DNA from: Pseudomonadota bacterium
GTDB taxonomy: Bacteria > Pseudomonadota > Alphaproteobacteria > Sphingomonadales > Sphingomonadaceae
NCBI GenBank assembly: GCA_963205285.1
Contig: CAUJJQ010000037.1
Location: forward strand, 1 to 8,741
Length of the DNA: 8,741 nucleotides
Reading direction: 5' to 3'
Below, one piece after another: positions 1 to 6,438 of the stretch. Made by a program: the position numbers and the translations under genes. Numbering within the stretch: the stretch's first letter is position 1; every line of letters starts with the position of its first letter. A model generated the notes under the pieces. The model did not search any database and was not told the origin of the DNA. It was given only the letters and a program-made list of their open reading frames with translations.

Positions 1-1
1 G

Positions 2-607
2 CTGGTACCACACGGCATTCCCATGCCGGGCGGGCATATCGTCACGCGCGATTCCATCCACGAACGCGATCCGCTGCCCCGCCCCTATGTGCTGAAACCG
101 GTGAATGAGGGTAGCTCAGTCGGCGTCGCCATCGTCCGCGATGACAGTAATTACGGCAATCCGATTGCGCGTGATGCCGCCGGCCCTTGGCAGGATTTTG
201 ACCAATTGCTCGCCGAACCCTTTGTCCGTGGGCGCGAATTGACCGTTGCCGTTTTGGAAGGTGAAGCGTTGGCGGTGACCGAATTGGTCGTATCGACCGG
301 CTTTTATGATTATGCCGCCAAATATACGGCGGGGCTGACCCAGCATATTTGCCCCGCGCAAATCCCCGAGAATATTGCGCAGCGTATGTGCGCCATCGCG
401 GTCGAAGCGCATGCGTTGCTGGGCTGCAAGGGGGCGTCGCGGTCCGATTTTCGTTGGGATGACGAACGCGGCGAAGCGGGCATTTTCCTGCTGGAGGTGA
501 ATACCCAGCCCGGCATGACGCCGCTCAGCCTTGTCCCCGAACAGGCGCGTTATCGCGGTATGGATTATGGCGAACTGGTCGAACGCATCGTGGAGGAAGC
601 GCTATGA
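2..607 (+). CDS. ddl: D-alanine--D-alanine ligase, C-terminal part (5' end outside window)
   Basis: Cytoplasmic ATP-grasp ligase that joins two D-alanines for the peptidoglycan stem peptide. The reading frame is open from base 2 with no convincing start, so about 100 N-terminal residues of a usual ~300-310 lie outside the window; 201 residues are visible. Seen: the ATP-binding segment YVLKPVNEGSSVGV (visible residues ~29-42, with the conserved Lys and EGSS loop); the substrate-side motif FYDYAAKYTAG (~101-111); and the C-terminal Mg/ATP residues in SDFRW (Asp) and LLEVNTQPGMTPLSLVPEQA (Glu, Asn and the late Ser of the family). All catalytic positions in this half look intact. The stop codon TGA overlaps the ftsQ start as ATGA, as is common in dcw clusters. 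An internal ATG at 23 is not a plausible start because it would remove the N-terminal domain. DdlA and DdlB cannot be told apart here; the context favours the dcw copy (ddlB). Confidence 0.95.
   Translation: MVPHGIPMPGGHIVTRDSIHERDPLPRPYVLKPVNEGSSVGVAIVRDDSNYGNPIARDAAGPWQDFDQLLAEPFVRGRELTVAVLEGEALAVTELVVSTGFYDYAAKYTAGLTQHICPAQIPENIAQRMCAIAVEAHALLGCKGASRSDFRWDDERGEAGIFLLEVNTQPGMTPLSLVPEQARYRGMDYGELVERIVEEAL
592..603 (+). promoter_or_regulatory. Strong Shine-Dalgarno of ftsQ inside the end of ddl
   Basis: GGAGG at 592-596 is followed by a 7-base spacer and the ATG at 604. The site lies within the last codons of ddl, and the ddl stop overlaps the ftsQ start (ATGA). The position fixes the ftsQ start and implies translational coupling. 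Confidence 0.8.
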
Positions 608-1545
608 GCAAGAAACGGCCCAGCGTGCAGCGGGTAAAGCGCGGCAAGGCGGCGCACCCGCGTCGGGCCGCCCGCACAAAGCCGTCGTGGCTGCGGCAAA
701 TTTGGGGCGAATTGCTGGTGCGGCAACCCTTTGCGCCCGCAACCATCCGTCGCGGCTTGGTGACGGCGATGCTGGCGATAATCGCGTTCGGCACATTTCA
801 GGTCGGGCGAATGACCGGCGTCAATGCCTGGGCGGATGAACAATTTGCCCATGCCGTCGCCGATGCCGGCTTTTCGGTGCAGCGTATAGAGGTGGTAGGG
901 GCCAACCGCATCGACCGGCTGCGCGTATATGACATTGCGCTCCGGCAAAAAGACCGTTCGATGGCGGCGTTTAATTTGGATGAAGTGCGCCGCGATCTGG
1001 AATCCAACGGCTGGGTTGGCGAAGCGCGTGTGTCGCGCCGTCTGCCTGACACTTTGGTCATCGATTTGGTCGAACGCACCCCTGTCGCCGTCTGGCAAGA
1101 GGGGGAGCATTATGTGCTGATCGACAAACATGGTACGCGTCTGCCCGGCGTTGACCCCGCCAGCGTTCCCAATCTGCCGATCATCGTTGGGCAAAATGCG
1201 CGCCAGCAGATGGAAAGGCTGGACGAATTAATGGCGGCGGCGCCGGCGCTGAAACCGCAATTGTCGGGCGCGCGCTGGCTGGGTAACCGGCGCTGGGATC
1301 TGTATTTCCGCACCGGGGAGGTTTTGTTGCTGCCCGAAGACCCTGAACGCGCGCGCGAAGCCTTTGCCGAATTTGCGCGGCTGGACGGTATCAACCGTCT
1401 GTTGGGGCGCAATATTCGCCGCTTTGATATGCGCCTGCCTGACCGGCTGGTGCTGCGCCCCGGACGACGCGGCGAAGTTTCCACACTCGACCAGTTTAGC
1501 GGTGGCAATGTCGTTGTCGAACCTGCATCGAGTCAGGAAATTTAA
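604..1545 (+). CDS. ftsQ: Cell division protein FtsQ (DivIB family)
   Basis: Bitopic inner-membrane scaffold of the divisome; in characterised bacteria it forms the FtsQLB complex that relays activation to septal FtsWI. It has 313 residues. Seen in order: a very basic cytoplasmic tail (residues 1-50, many Arg/Lys); one membrane segment about 51-68 (LVTAMLAIIAFGTFQVG); a POTRA domain about 90-158 (starts FSVQRIEVVGANRI, ends RRLPDTLVIDLVERTPVAVW, the most conserved stretch of the family); and the C-terminal FtsQ/DivIB beta domain (about 165-285, including VLIDKHGTRLPGV and RRWDLYF). The tail after about 285 is weakly conserved. The start is supported by GGAGG 7 bases upstream and the ATGA overlap with ddl. 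It lies between ddl and ftsA, the standard dcw order. Nothing is truncated. Family identity is firm; partner contacts are inferred from homologues. Confidence 0.95.
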   Translation: MSKKRPSVQRVKRGKAAHPRRAARTKPSWLRQIWGELLVRQPFAPATIRRGLVTAMLAIIAFGTFQVGRMTGVNAWADEQFAHAVADAGFSVQRIEVVGANRIDRLRVYDIALRQKDRSMAAFNLDEVRRDLESNGWVGEARVSRRLPDTLVIDLVERTPVAVWQEGEHYVLIDKHGTRLPGVDPASVPNLPIIVGQNARQQMERLDELMAAAPALKPQLSGARWLGNRRWDLYFRTGEVLLLPEDPERAREAFAEFARLDGINRLLGRNIRRFDMRLPDRLVLRPGRRGEVSTLDQFSGGNVVVEPASSQEI

Positions 1546-1566
1546 GGCAAAGGCAGCACGCAGCAC

Positions 1567-2811
1567 ATGGTCGCCCCCCGTATTGAACGATTATTCACCG
1601 CCATCGACGTTGGTTCGTCGAAGGTCGCGGTGCTGATTGCCGGCCAGCAAAGCGACGGCAAAATGCGCGCGCTCGGCACGGGCGTGCGTGAAAGCAATGG
1701 CATTAAACGTGGTGTAGTCGTCGATGTGCAGGCGGTCGATCAGGTGGTGCGCGATGCGCTCGAACAAGCCGAGGCGATGGCAGGGGTGGAGGTGCAGCAG
1801 GCGTGGATCAGCTTTGGCGGCGCGTCGCTCAGCAGCCGCACGGTGGAGCATGGCAATCCCTTCAGCCGGGGACAGGTGGAGGGGGAGGATGTCGATGAAC
1901 TGCTCACCCACATTGCCGAAAATCTGGTCGATACCGGCAAGGCAGTGCTCCATGCGCGACCCATATTTTATGCCGTCGATGGGATGCAGGGTGTCGCCAA
2001 TCCAGAGGGGTTATATGCCGACCATCTGGGCGCGACCGTGCTGGTGGTGGAGGCGGATCGCGGCCCGGTATCCAATCTGGTTACCGCCGTTCGTGCTGCC
2101 AATGTCGATATTCGCGATGTCGTCGCATCCATATTGGCGAGCGGCCATGCCTGTCTGAGCGAGGAACAGCGCGATATTGGCACCGTTTTGGTAGATATTG
2201 GCGCGCATTTGACCAAAGTTGGCCTGTTCGCGGGCGGCGCGCTCATCGGCATTGCGACGCTGGCGGCGGGCGGCGATGATATTACCGACGATATTGCATC
2301 AGCCTTTGCCATGCAGCGGCGGGCGGCGCGGCGGATGAAAAGCCGTTATGGTTCGGCCATATCCTCCCCCCGCGACCATCAGGAACAGCTCGATGTCGAA
2401 ACGGCAGAGGGGGAAAGCCCGGCCAAAATAACCCGCGCGCAGCTGAACGCGGTGATTGGCAAAAGGCTCGACCATTTTGTCCCGCGTATCGGTCAGATGC
2501 TCGACACGTTGCAGGATGGCGGACCGACCCGTCGCCAACTGGTGTTGACGGGCGGCGCGTCCGAACTGCGCGGGATGGCCGATTATGTCCAATCGGTACT
2601 GGGCGGCAGCGTGCGTATGGCGCCCCCGCTGGCGATGGAGGGCTTGACCCCGGCACACAGCGGCGCGGGCTATTCGACGATGCTCGGCCTCATCGCCCAT
2701 GCTGCAGCCCCGTCGCGTGACATCCGTTCAACGGGTAATGGGCAAATAAAGGCAGGAGCGGATGGGCGTTGGTGGCAGCGGCTTGCCGCCATGTGGGGGC
2801 GAGGAAAATGA
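1567..2811 (+). CDS. ftsA: Cell division protein FtsA (actin-like FtsZ membrane anchor)
   Basis: Actin-fold ATPase that tethers FtsZ filaments to the inner membrane and recruits late divisome proteins. It has 414 residues, normal for the family. Seen: phosphate-1 loop TAIDVGSSKVAVLIAG (11-26); the 1C/SHS2 insertion characteristic of FtsA (about 82-160, with FGGASLSSR); phosphate-2 region LVDIGAHLTKVGLFAGG (208-224); ITDDIASAF (239-247); the adenosine motif VLTGGASELRGM (326-337); and a C-terminal amphipathic membrane-targeting helix GRWWQRLAAMWGRGK (400-414), which matches the W..RL...W pattern of known FtsA tails. The phosphate-2 loop has Ala-His where many FtsAs have Gly-Gly. Only a weak AAGG lies about 14 bases upstream of the ATG, so initiation probably depends on coupling with ftsQ, which ends 21 bases earlier. 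The start is supported by the normal distance from the N-terminus to phosphate-1. Confidence 0.95.
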   Translation: MVAPRIERLFTAIDVGSSKVAVLIAGQQSDGKMRALGTGVRESNGIKRGVVVDVQAVDQVVRDALEQAEAMAGVEVQQAWISFGGASLSSRTVEHGNPFSRGQVEGEDVDELLTHIAENLVDTGKAVLHARPIFYAVDGMQGVANPEGLYADHLGATVLVVEADRGPVSNLVTAVRAANVDIRDVVASILASGHACLSEEQRDIGTVLVDIGAHLTKVGLFAGGALIGIATLAAGGDDITDDIASAFAMQRRAARRMKSRYGSAISSPRDHQEQLDVETAEGESPAKITRAQLNAVIGKRLDHFVPRIGQMLDTLQDGGPTRRQLVLTGGASELRGMADYVQSVLGGSVRMAPPLAMEGLTPAHSGAGYSTMLGLIAHAAAPSRDIRSTGNGQIKAGADGRWWQRLAAMWGRGK

Positions 2812-2939
2812 AGGGCCGGACGCAATATGGTTAAAAATACGATTCACGCGGGCCGGAAAATGTGTAAAGATTCATGCGAAGCGGCCAATTGCGGCCCGAA
2901 TATTGCCGGTATGACCCGATTATTGGGGGGAGTTTGGTT
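2812..2939 (+). promoter_or_regulatory. ftsA-ftsZ intergenic region: candidate ftsZ promoter with two GANTC sites
   Basis: This 128-base gap is the longest within the division cluster. It contains GATTC at 2841-2845 and again at 2869-2873; GANTC is the CcrM methylation target in alphaproteobacteria. A weak sigma-70-like pair, TTCACG (2843-2848) and TAAAGA (2865-2870) with a 16-base spacer, overlaps both sites and would give a start near 2877. GGGCCGGA occurs twice (2813-2820 and 2850-2857), and GCGGCC twice with a 10-base period (2881, 2891). A TTAA at 2831-2834 is only half of a CtrA-type site. The promoter assignment is inference, because -35/-10 matches are poor predictors in this group; the GANTC sites are directly seen. 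Confidence 0.45.
2925..2932 (+). promoter_or_regulatory. Strong Shine-Dalgarno deciding the ftsZ start
   Basis: GGGGGGAG ends 7 bases before the ATG at 2940. An in-frame ATG at 2874 would add 22 residues but has no comparable site, and the extension does not resemble an FtsZ N-terminus, while MSINIGPP does. Confidence 0.8.
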
Positions 2940-4505
2940 ATGAGCATCAACATTGGACCGCCGCAGATGGATGGTTTGAAACCGAAAATTGCGGTCATTG
3001 GTGTCGGCGGTGCCGGCGGCAACGCCATCGCCAATATGATTGCTTCACACGTCGAAGGGGTCGAGTTTCTTGTCGCCAACACCGATGCGCAGGCGCTCAA
3101 TGCGTCGCCTGCGGAACGGCGGCTGCAATTGGGCGCGCTGATTACCCAGGGGCTGGGTGCAGGGTCCATGCCAGAGGTTGGGCGTGCGGCGGCCGAAGAA
3201 TCTATCGTTGATCTCGAATCCGCATTGGATGGCATGCATATGGTGTTCATCGCCGCCGGCATGGGCGGCGGCACAGGTACCGGCGCAGCGCCGGTTATCG
3301 CGCGGGCGGCGCGCGACAAGGGGATTTTGACGGTTGGCGTCGTTACCAAACCCTTTAGCTTTGAAGGGACGCGGCGGATGCGTTCAGCCGATGCGGGGAT
3401 CGAGGAACTGCAAAAACATGTCGATACGCTGATCGTCATCCCCAATCAGAATCTGTTCATGGTGGCAGAAGCAAAGACGACTTTTATCGAAGCGTTCCGC
3501 ATGGCCGATGAGGTGTTGCAACAAGGAGTGCGAGGCATCACCGACCTGATGGTGCGCCCCGGCCTCGTCAACCTCGACTTTGCAGACGTGCGTTCGGTGA
3601 TGCGCGACGCGGGCAAGGCGATGATGGGCACGGGTGAGGCCGAAGGCGAAGGGCGCGCGCTGCTCGCCGCGCAACAGGCGATTGCCAACCCGTTGCTCGA
3701 TGGTGTGTCGATGGCCGGTGCGCGCGGGGTCATCATCTCCATCTCCGGCGGTGAAGATTTGGGCCTGTATGAATTGCAGGAGGCGGGTGACCATATCCGC
3801 GAATTGGTCGATGCAGAGGCGAATATCATTTGGGGTTCGGCATTTAACCCCGAATTGTCTGGAAAAATCCGCGTGTCGGTGGTGGCAACCGGCTTGGATC
3901 CGGCGGCTGCCAGCGTTCAGCGGCAGGGGTTGAATTTTGGTCGTCCGGCACCCGCACTTGCACCGGCAGCGTCGATCGCGCCTGCTGCACCGCTAAGCGC
4001 ACCCGCGCCGCTGACCACGCCCGCGCCATCATTGGCGACAATGGCGCCGCCGCCTGCTGAATCCAGTGTCGAGGAAACGCCGATCCCGCAGGCCTATGAA
4101 CCCGCACCCGAACCCGTGCTGCCCACGCCGCGCTATGTCGATGATGCGCTGGATGATGACGCCGCCGGGAATGATGCGTCAGCGGATGATGATGCGCTGA
4201 CGCTGGGTGCCGAACAAGCCGCCGATGATGAGAGCTATGGCGCGCTGCGGGATGCATCAGCGGATGGGGAGGATGATTTCCCAGCCATCCAGGGGCAAAA
4301 TTATGCGCCACCCGCGCCGGAACCGGCTGCGCCCACCGCCGAACCCGCGCCGACCTTGTTCGAAAAAATGAAGGCGCTGTCGCGGATGGAAGGTCGCGCC
4401 GGGCTTGAGGAAGGCGATGACCCCGATGGGGATGATGACCCCAATGGTGGTGGCGAATCGCGCTTTCCCAATATTCCGCGCTTTTTGGGCCGCCAGTCGA
4501 ACTGA
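2940..4505 (+). CDS. ftsZ: Cell division protein FtsZ (tubulin-like GTPase)
   Basis: Tubulin homologue that polymerises with GTP into the mid-cell Z ring. It has 521 residues from the chosen start. Seen: T1-type loop [14 protein letters not shown] (20-33); the tubulin signature [12 protein letters not shown] (107-118); VTKPFSFEG (135-143); and the synergy (T7) loop [14 protein letters not shown] (208-221), whose catalytic Asp residues are present. The GTPase core ends near 318. A long disordered linker follows (about 325-505), first Pro/Ala-rich, then Asp-rich, as in alphaproteobacteria whose linkers exceed 150 residues. It contains a short repeat of DASAD (412-416 and 438-442) and a conserved-looking [14 protein letters not shown] patch (473-486). 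The C-terminal peptide [13 protein letters not shown] (509-521) is the FtsA-docking tail. A 22-residue upstream extension to 2874 was rejected. It follows ftsA in standard order, with possible control of its own in the preceding gap. Confidence 0.97.
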   Translation: MSINIGPPQMDGLKPKIAVIGVGGAGGNAIANMIASHVEGVEFLVANTDAQALNASPAERRLQLGALITQGLGAGSMPEVGRAAAEESIVDLESALDGMHMVFIAAGMGGGTGTGAAPVIARAARDKGILTVGVVTKPFSFEGTRRMRSADAGIEELQKHVDTLIVIPNQNLFMVAEAKTTFIEAFRMADEVLQQGVRGITDLMVRPGLVNLDFADVRSVMRDAGKAMMGTGEAEGEGRALLAAQQAIANPLLDGVSMAGARGVIISISGGEDLGLYELQEAGDHIRELVDAEANIIWGSAFNPELSGKIRVSVVATGLDPAAASVQRQGLNFGRPAPALAPAASIAPAAPLSAPAPLTTPAPSLATMAPPPAESSVEETPIPQAYEPAPEPVLPTPRYVDDALDDDAAGNDASADDDALTLGAEQAADDESYGALRDASADGEDDFPAIQGQNYAPPAPEPAAPTAEPAPTLFEKMKALSRMEGRAGLEEGDDPDGDDDPNGGGESRFPNIPRFLGRQSN

Positions 4506-4521
4506 TAGCGCATCACCCATA

Positions 4522-4549
4522 CCCCCGCGATGGCATATGGTCGCGGGGG
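4522..4549 (+). terminator. Perfect 9-bp hairpin after ftsZ, no T tract
   Basis: CCCCCGCGA (4522-4530) and TCGCGGGGG (4541-4549) are exact inverted repeats around a 10-base loop, 16 bases after the ftsZ stop. Neither strand has a T run following, so it is not a canonical intrinsic terminator. It could be an attenuator, a 3'-end stabiliser for ftsZ mRNA, or part of Rho-dependent termination. It separates ftsZ from the next gene. Confidence 0.5.
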
Positions 4550-4576
4550 AAGGGCGCTTGCCCGTAAATCCGCCCA

Positions 4577-4604
4577 TTCGGGTTCCCATGGCGGACAATA
4601 TTAT
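4577..4604 (+). promoter_or_regulatory. Weak candidate promoter ahead of the SPOR gene
   Basis: TATTAT (4599-4604) is a good -10 in otherwise GC-rich DNA, with a poor -35 TTCGGG (4577-4582) 16 bases upstream. Transcription would start near 4611, about 8 bases before the first ATG at 4619, and no Shine-Dalgarno is visible there, so a very short or nearly leaderless mRNA is possible. Its placement just after the ftsZ hairpin supports independent transcription, but the match alone is weak. Confidence 0.3.
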
Positions 4605-4618
4605 CTAGTGCTCGCCCG

Positions 4619-6436
4619 ATGATGTACCGGAAAAATGCCGCCCTGCGCGCAATGGCGCTGACCCTGCTGGCCGGCGCGGCGGTGCTGCCGGCGAACGGCG
4701 TTGCGCAAAGCACTACCGTTCCCGTGCCAACCATCAATTCCGTGCCCGTCAGCAGCACCGGCAACGCCTTGCTTGATGCGGAATTGGCCGAACGGCAGGC
4801 GGCGCAGCGTAATTTGACAGCCGCATTGGCACTGGTCGCCGCCAATGCAAGCGACGGGCCCGCATTATTGCAAGCGGGGCAGGCTGCGCTCACCATGGGG
4901 GATGGGCGCGCCGCGCTCAGTTTTCTCAGCCGGGCAGAGGCCGCGATGCCGCAAAATCCGGTCATAAAGGCGGCGCTCGGTGCGGCGCTTGTCCGGATGG
5001 AAGACCCCGAACAGGCGATGCGTTATTTTGACGCTGCGATCGCAGCGGGCGGGCTTGACCGCGCCTATATGGCCGACCGGGCGCTTGCCTTTGACCTGAT
5101 GGGGGATCAGGCGCGCGCGCAGGCCGACTATGCGGTGGTGATGCGCGAACGGCCGAGCGCGGAGACGCTGCGACGGCTGGCAATTTCCATTGGCATTTCG
5201 GGGGAGGCTGATCGTGCGGTGCAGTTGCTCGGGCCGCTGTTGCGCGCGCAGGATCGCGCGGCATGGCGCGCGCGGGCGATGATTCTGGCGATGAACAACC
5301 GTGCGGATGAAGCGCGCCAGATTGCGCGAGCGACCATGCCGCGCCAATTGGCCGAGGGGCTGGAACCTTATTTTGCGCTGATGGACCATCTGACCCCCGC
5401 GCAATTGGCCGCCGCGTCGCATTTTGGCCGTTTCCCCGAATATGCGACGCTCATCGCGCAACCCGCCCGTCATGCGCCGCCAGTTGTAGTGGCGGCTGCC
5501 ACCCCCCCGATTGTGCCGACCAGCGGCAATAATCGTCGTCCGAACGCACGTAACCGCAACCGCCGCCCCAGCGAAACGCGCATTCCGGGGCCAGAGCCAC
5601 GCATCATCACCCGCACGCCGGTTCCCACGCCGACGCCCAATCCCGCCCCCGTACCCGCGCCGGTGGTGGTGGCCGATCTGGGCCGCGCACCGCCGCCACC
5701 CGGGCCGCGCCCGACGCCTGCACCGACAGCTGTGCCGGTGCCAACCGTGGCACTAACGACCGCACCGACACCCGCTCCATCGCCTGTGTCGACCCGTGTT
5801 GCGACAGTTGCCGGGCCGGTCGACCCCGAAGGACCGGCGCGTGCGAACCCTGTCCCCCTGCCGCCAGTGGTGACCGAAGCCGCGCCCACAGGGCAAGTGC
5901 TTGCCGGCTGGTCGATGGCGGACATGGTGGCGGATATTGCGGTACCGGAGGCGGAACGCCGTGCCGCAGCTGCTGGTCTGACGGCTGACCAGTTGGCGAG
6001 TGTGGCGGCAGAAAATCTCGCTGCGCAGGCGCGCGAAGCCGAGGAAGCACGCACCCGTGCCAACGCTGAACGCGAACGCCGTGCGACAGAGGCGGAGCGC
6101 GCACGCGCTGCGGAAGCCGCCGAAGCGCGCGAGGAACGCGAACAGCAACGCGCCAACCCCGCGCGTATCTGGGTGCAGGTCGCCACGGGCGCGAACGTGT
6201 CGGCCCTCGGTTTCGATTGTCGCCGTCTGTCGCGCCAATATGCTGCTGCCTTTGGCTCGCGCAGTTGCTCGATAGCCGCATGGAACCGTACACATCGCCT
6301 GTTGGTCGGCCCATTCGGCAATGCGGCGGCGGCGCGCGAATGGCTGGCCGGCTATGCGCGTGCCGGGGGGGATGGCGCTTTTGTCTGGAACAGCGATGCG
6401 GGTGAGGAAGTGACCGCCGTTGGCGCGCGTCGCTGA
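4619..6436 (+). CDS. Secreted TPR / SPOR-domain protein, probable septal peptidoglycan binder
   Basis: I recognise the domains but not a named gene. It has 605 residues. Seen: a Sec signal peptide (basic start MMYRKNAALR, hydrophobic core about 11-23, likely cut after GVA at 27-29, no lipobox Cys); an alpha-helical tetratricopeptide-like region about 50-275 (repeats such as AALSFLSRAEAAMPQNPVIKAALG and QAMRYFDAAIAAG); a Pro/Ala/Thr-rich linker about 285-425; an Ala/Glu/Arg-rich charged helix about 440-512, possibly coiled coil; and a SPOR domain about 515-595 beginning ARIWVQVATG and containing HRLLVGPFGNAAAAREWL. SPOR domains bind glycan strands lacking stem peptides and concentrate at division septa. 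The only two cysteines (534, 550) are in the SPOR domain. Tandem ATG codons (4619, 4622) leave the exact start open. Position between ftsZ and dgt supports, but does not prove, a division or wall role; dgt follows 2 bases after its stop. Confidence 0.85.
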   Translation: MMYRKNAALRAMALTLLAGAAVLPANGVAQSTTVPVPTINSVPVSSTGNALLDAELAERQAAQRNLTAALALVAANASDGPALLQAGQAALTMGDGRAALSFLSRAEAAMPQNPVIKAALGAALVRMEDPEQAMRYFDAAIAAGGLDRAYMADRALAFDLMGDQARAQADYAVVMRERPSAETLRRLAISIGISGEADRAVQLLGPLLRAQDRAAWRARAMILAMNNRADEARQIARATMPRQLAEGLEPYFALMDHLTPAQLAAASHFGRFPEYATLIAQPARHAPPVVVAAATPPIVPTSGNNRRPNARNRNRRPSETRIPGPEPRIITRTPVPTPTPNPAPVPAPVVVADLGRAPPPPGPRPTPAPTAVPVPTVALTTAPTPAPSPVSTRVATVAGPVDPEGPARANPVPLPPVVTEAAPTGQVLAGWSMADMVADIAVPEAERRAAAAGLTADQLASVAAENLAAQAREAEEARTRANAERERRATEAERARAAEAAEAREEREQQRANPARIWVQVATGANVSALGFDCRRLSRQYAAAFGSRSCSIAAWNRTHRLLVGPFGNAAAAREWLAGYARAGGDGAFVWNSDAGEEVTAVGARR

Positions 6437-6438
6437 GC

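Noticed and set aside
2831..2845. CtrA-type binding site (TTAA-N7-TTAA) ahead of ftsZ
   Set aside because: Only the first TTAA is present; the second half reads ATTC, so it is not a credible full site.
2874..2939. Longer FtsZ N-terminus starting at ATG 2874
   Set aside because: The 22 extra residues are unlike FtsZ N-termini, the region overlaps promoter-like sequence, and the GGGGGGAG 7 bases before 2940 plus MSINIGPP mark the true start.
2831..3445. 204-codon minus-strand open frame opposite the ftsZ start
   Set aside because: It is fully antisense to the conserved FtsZ GTPase domain and shows no protein family features.
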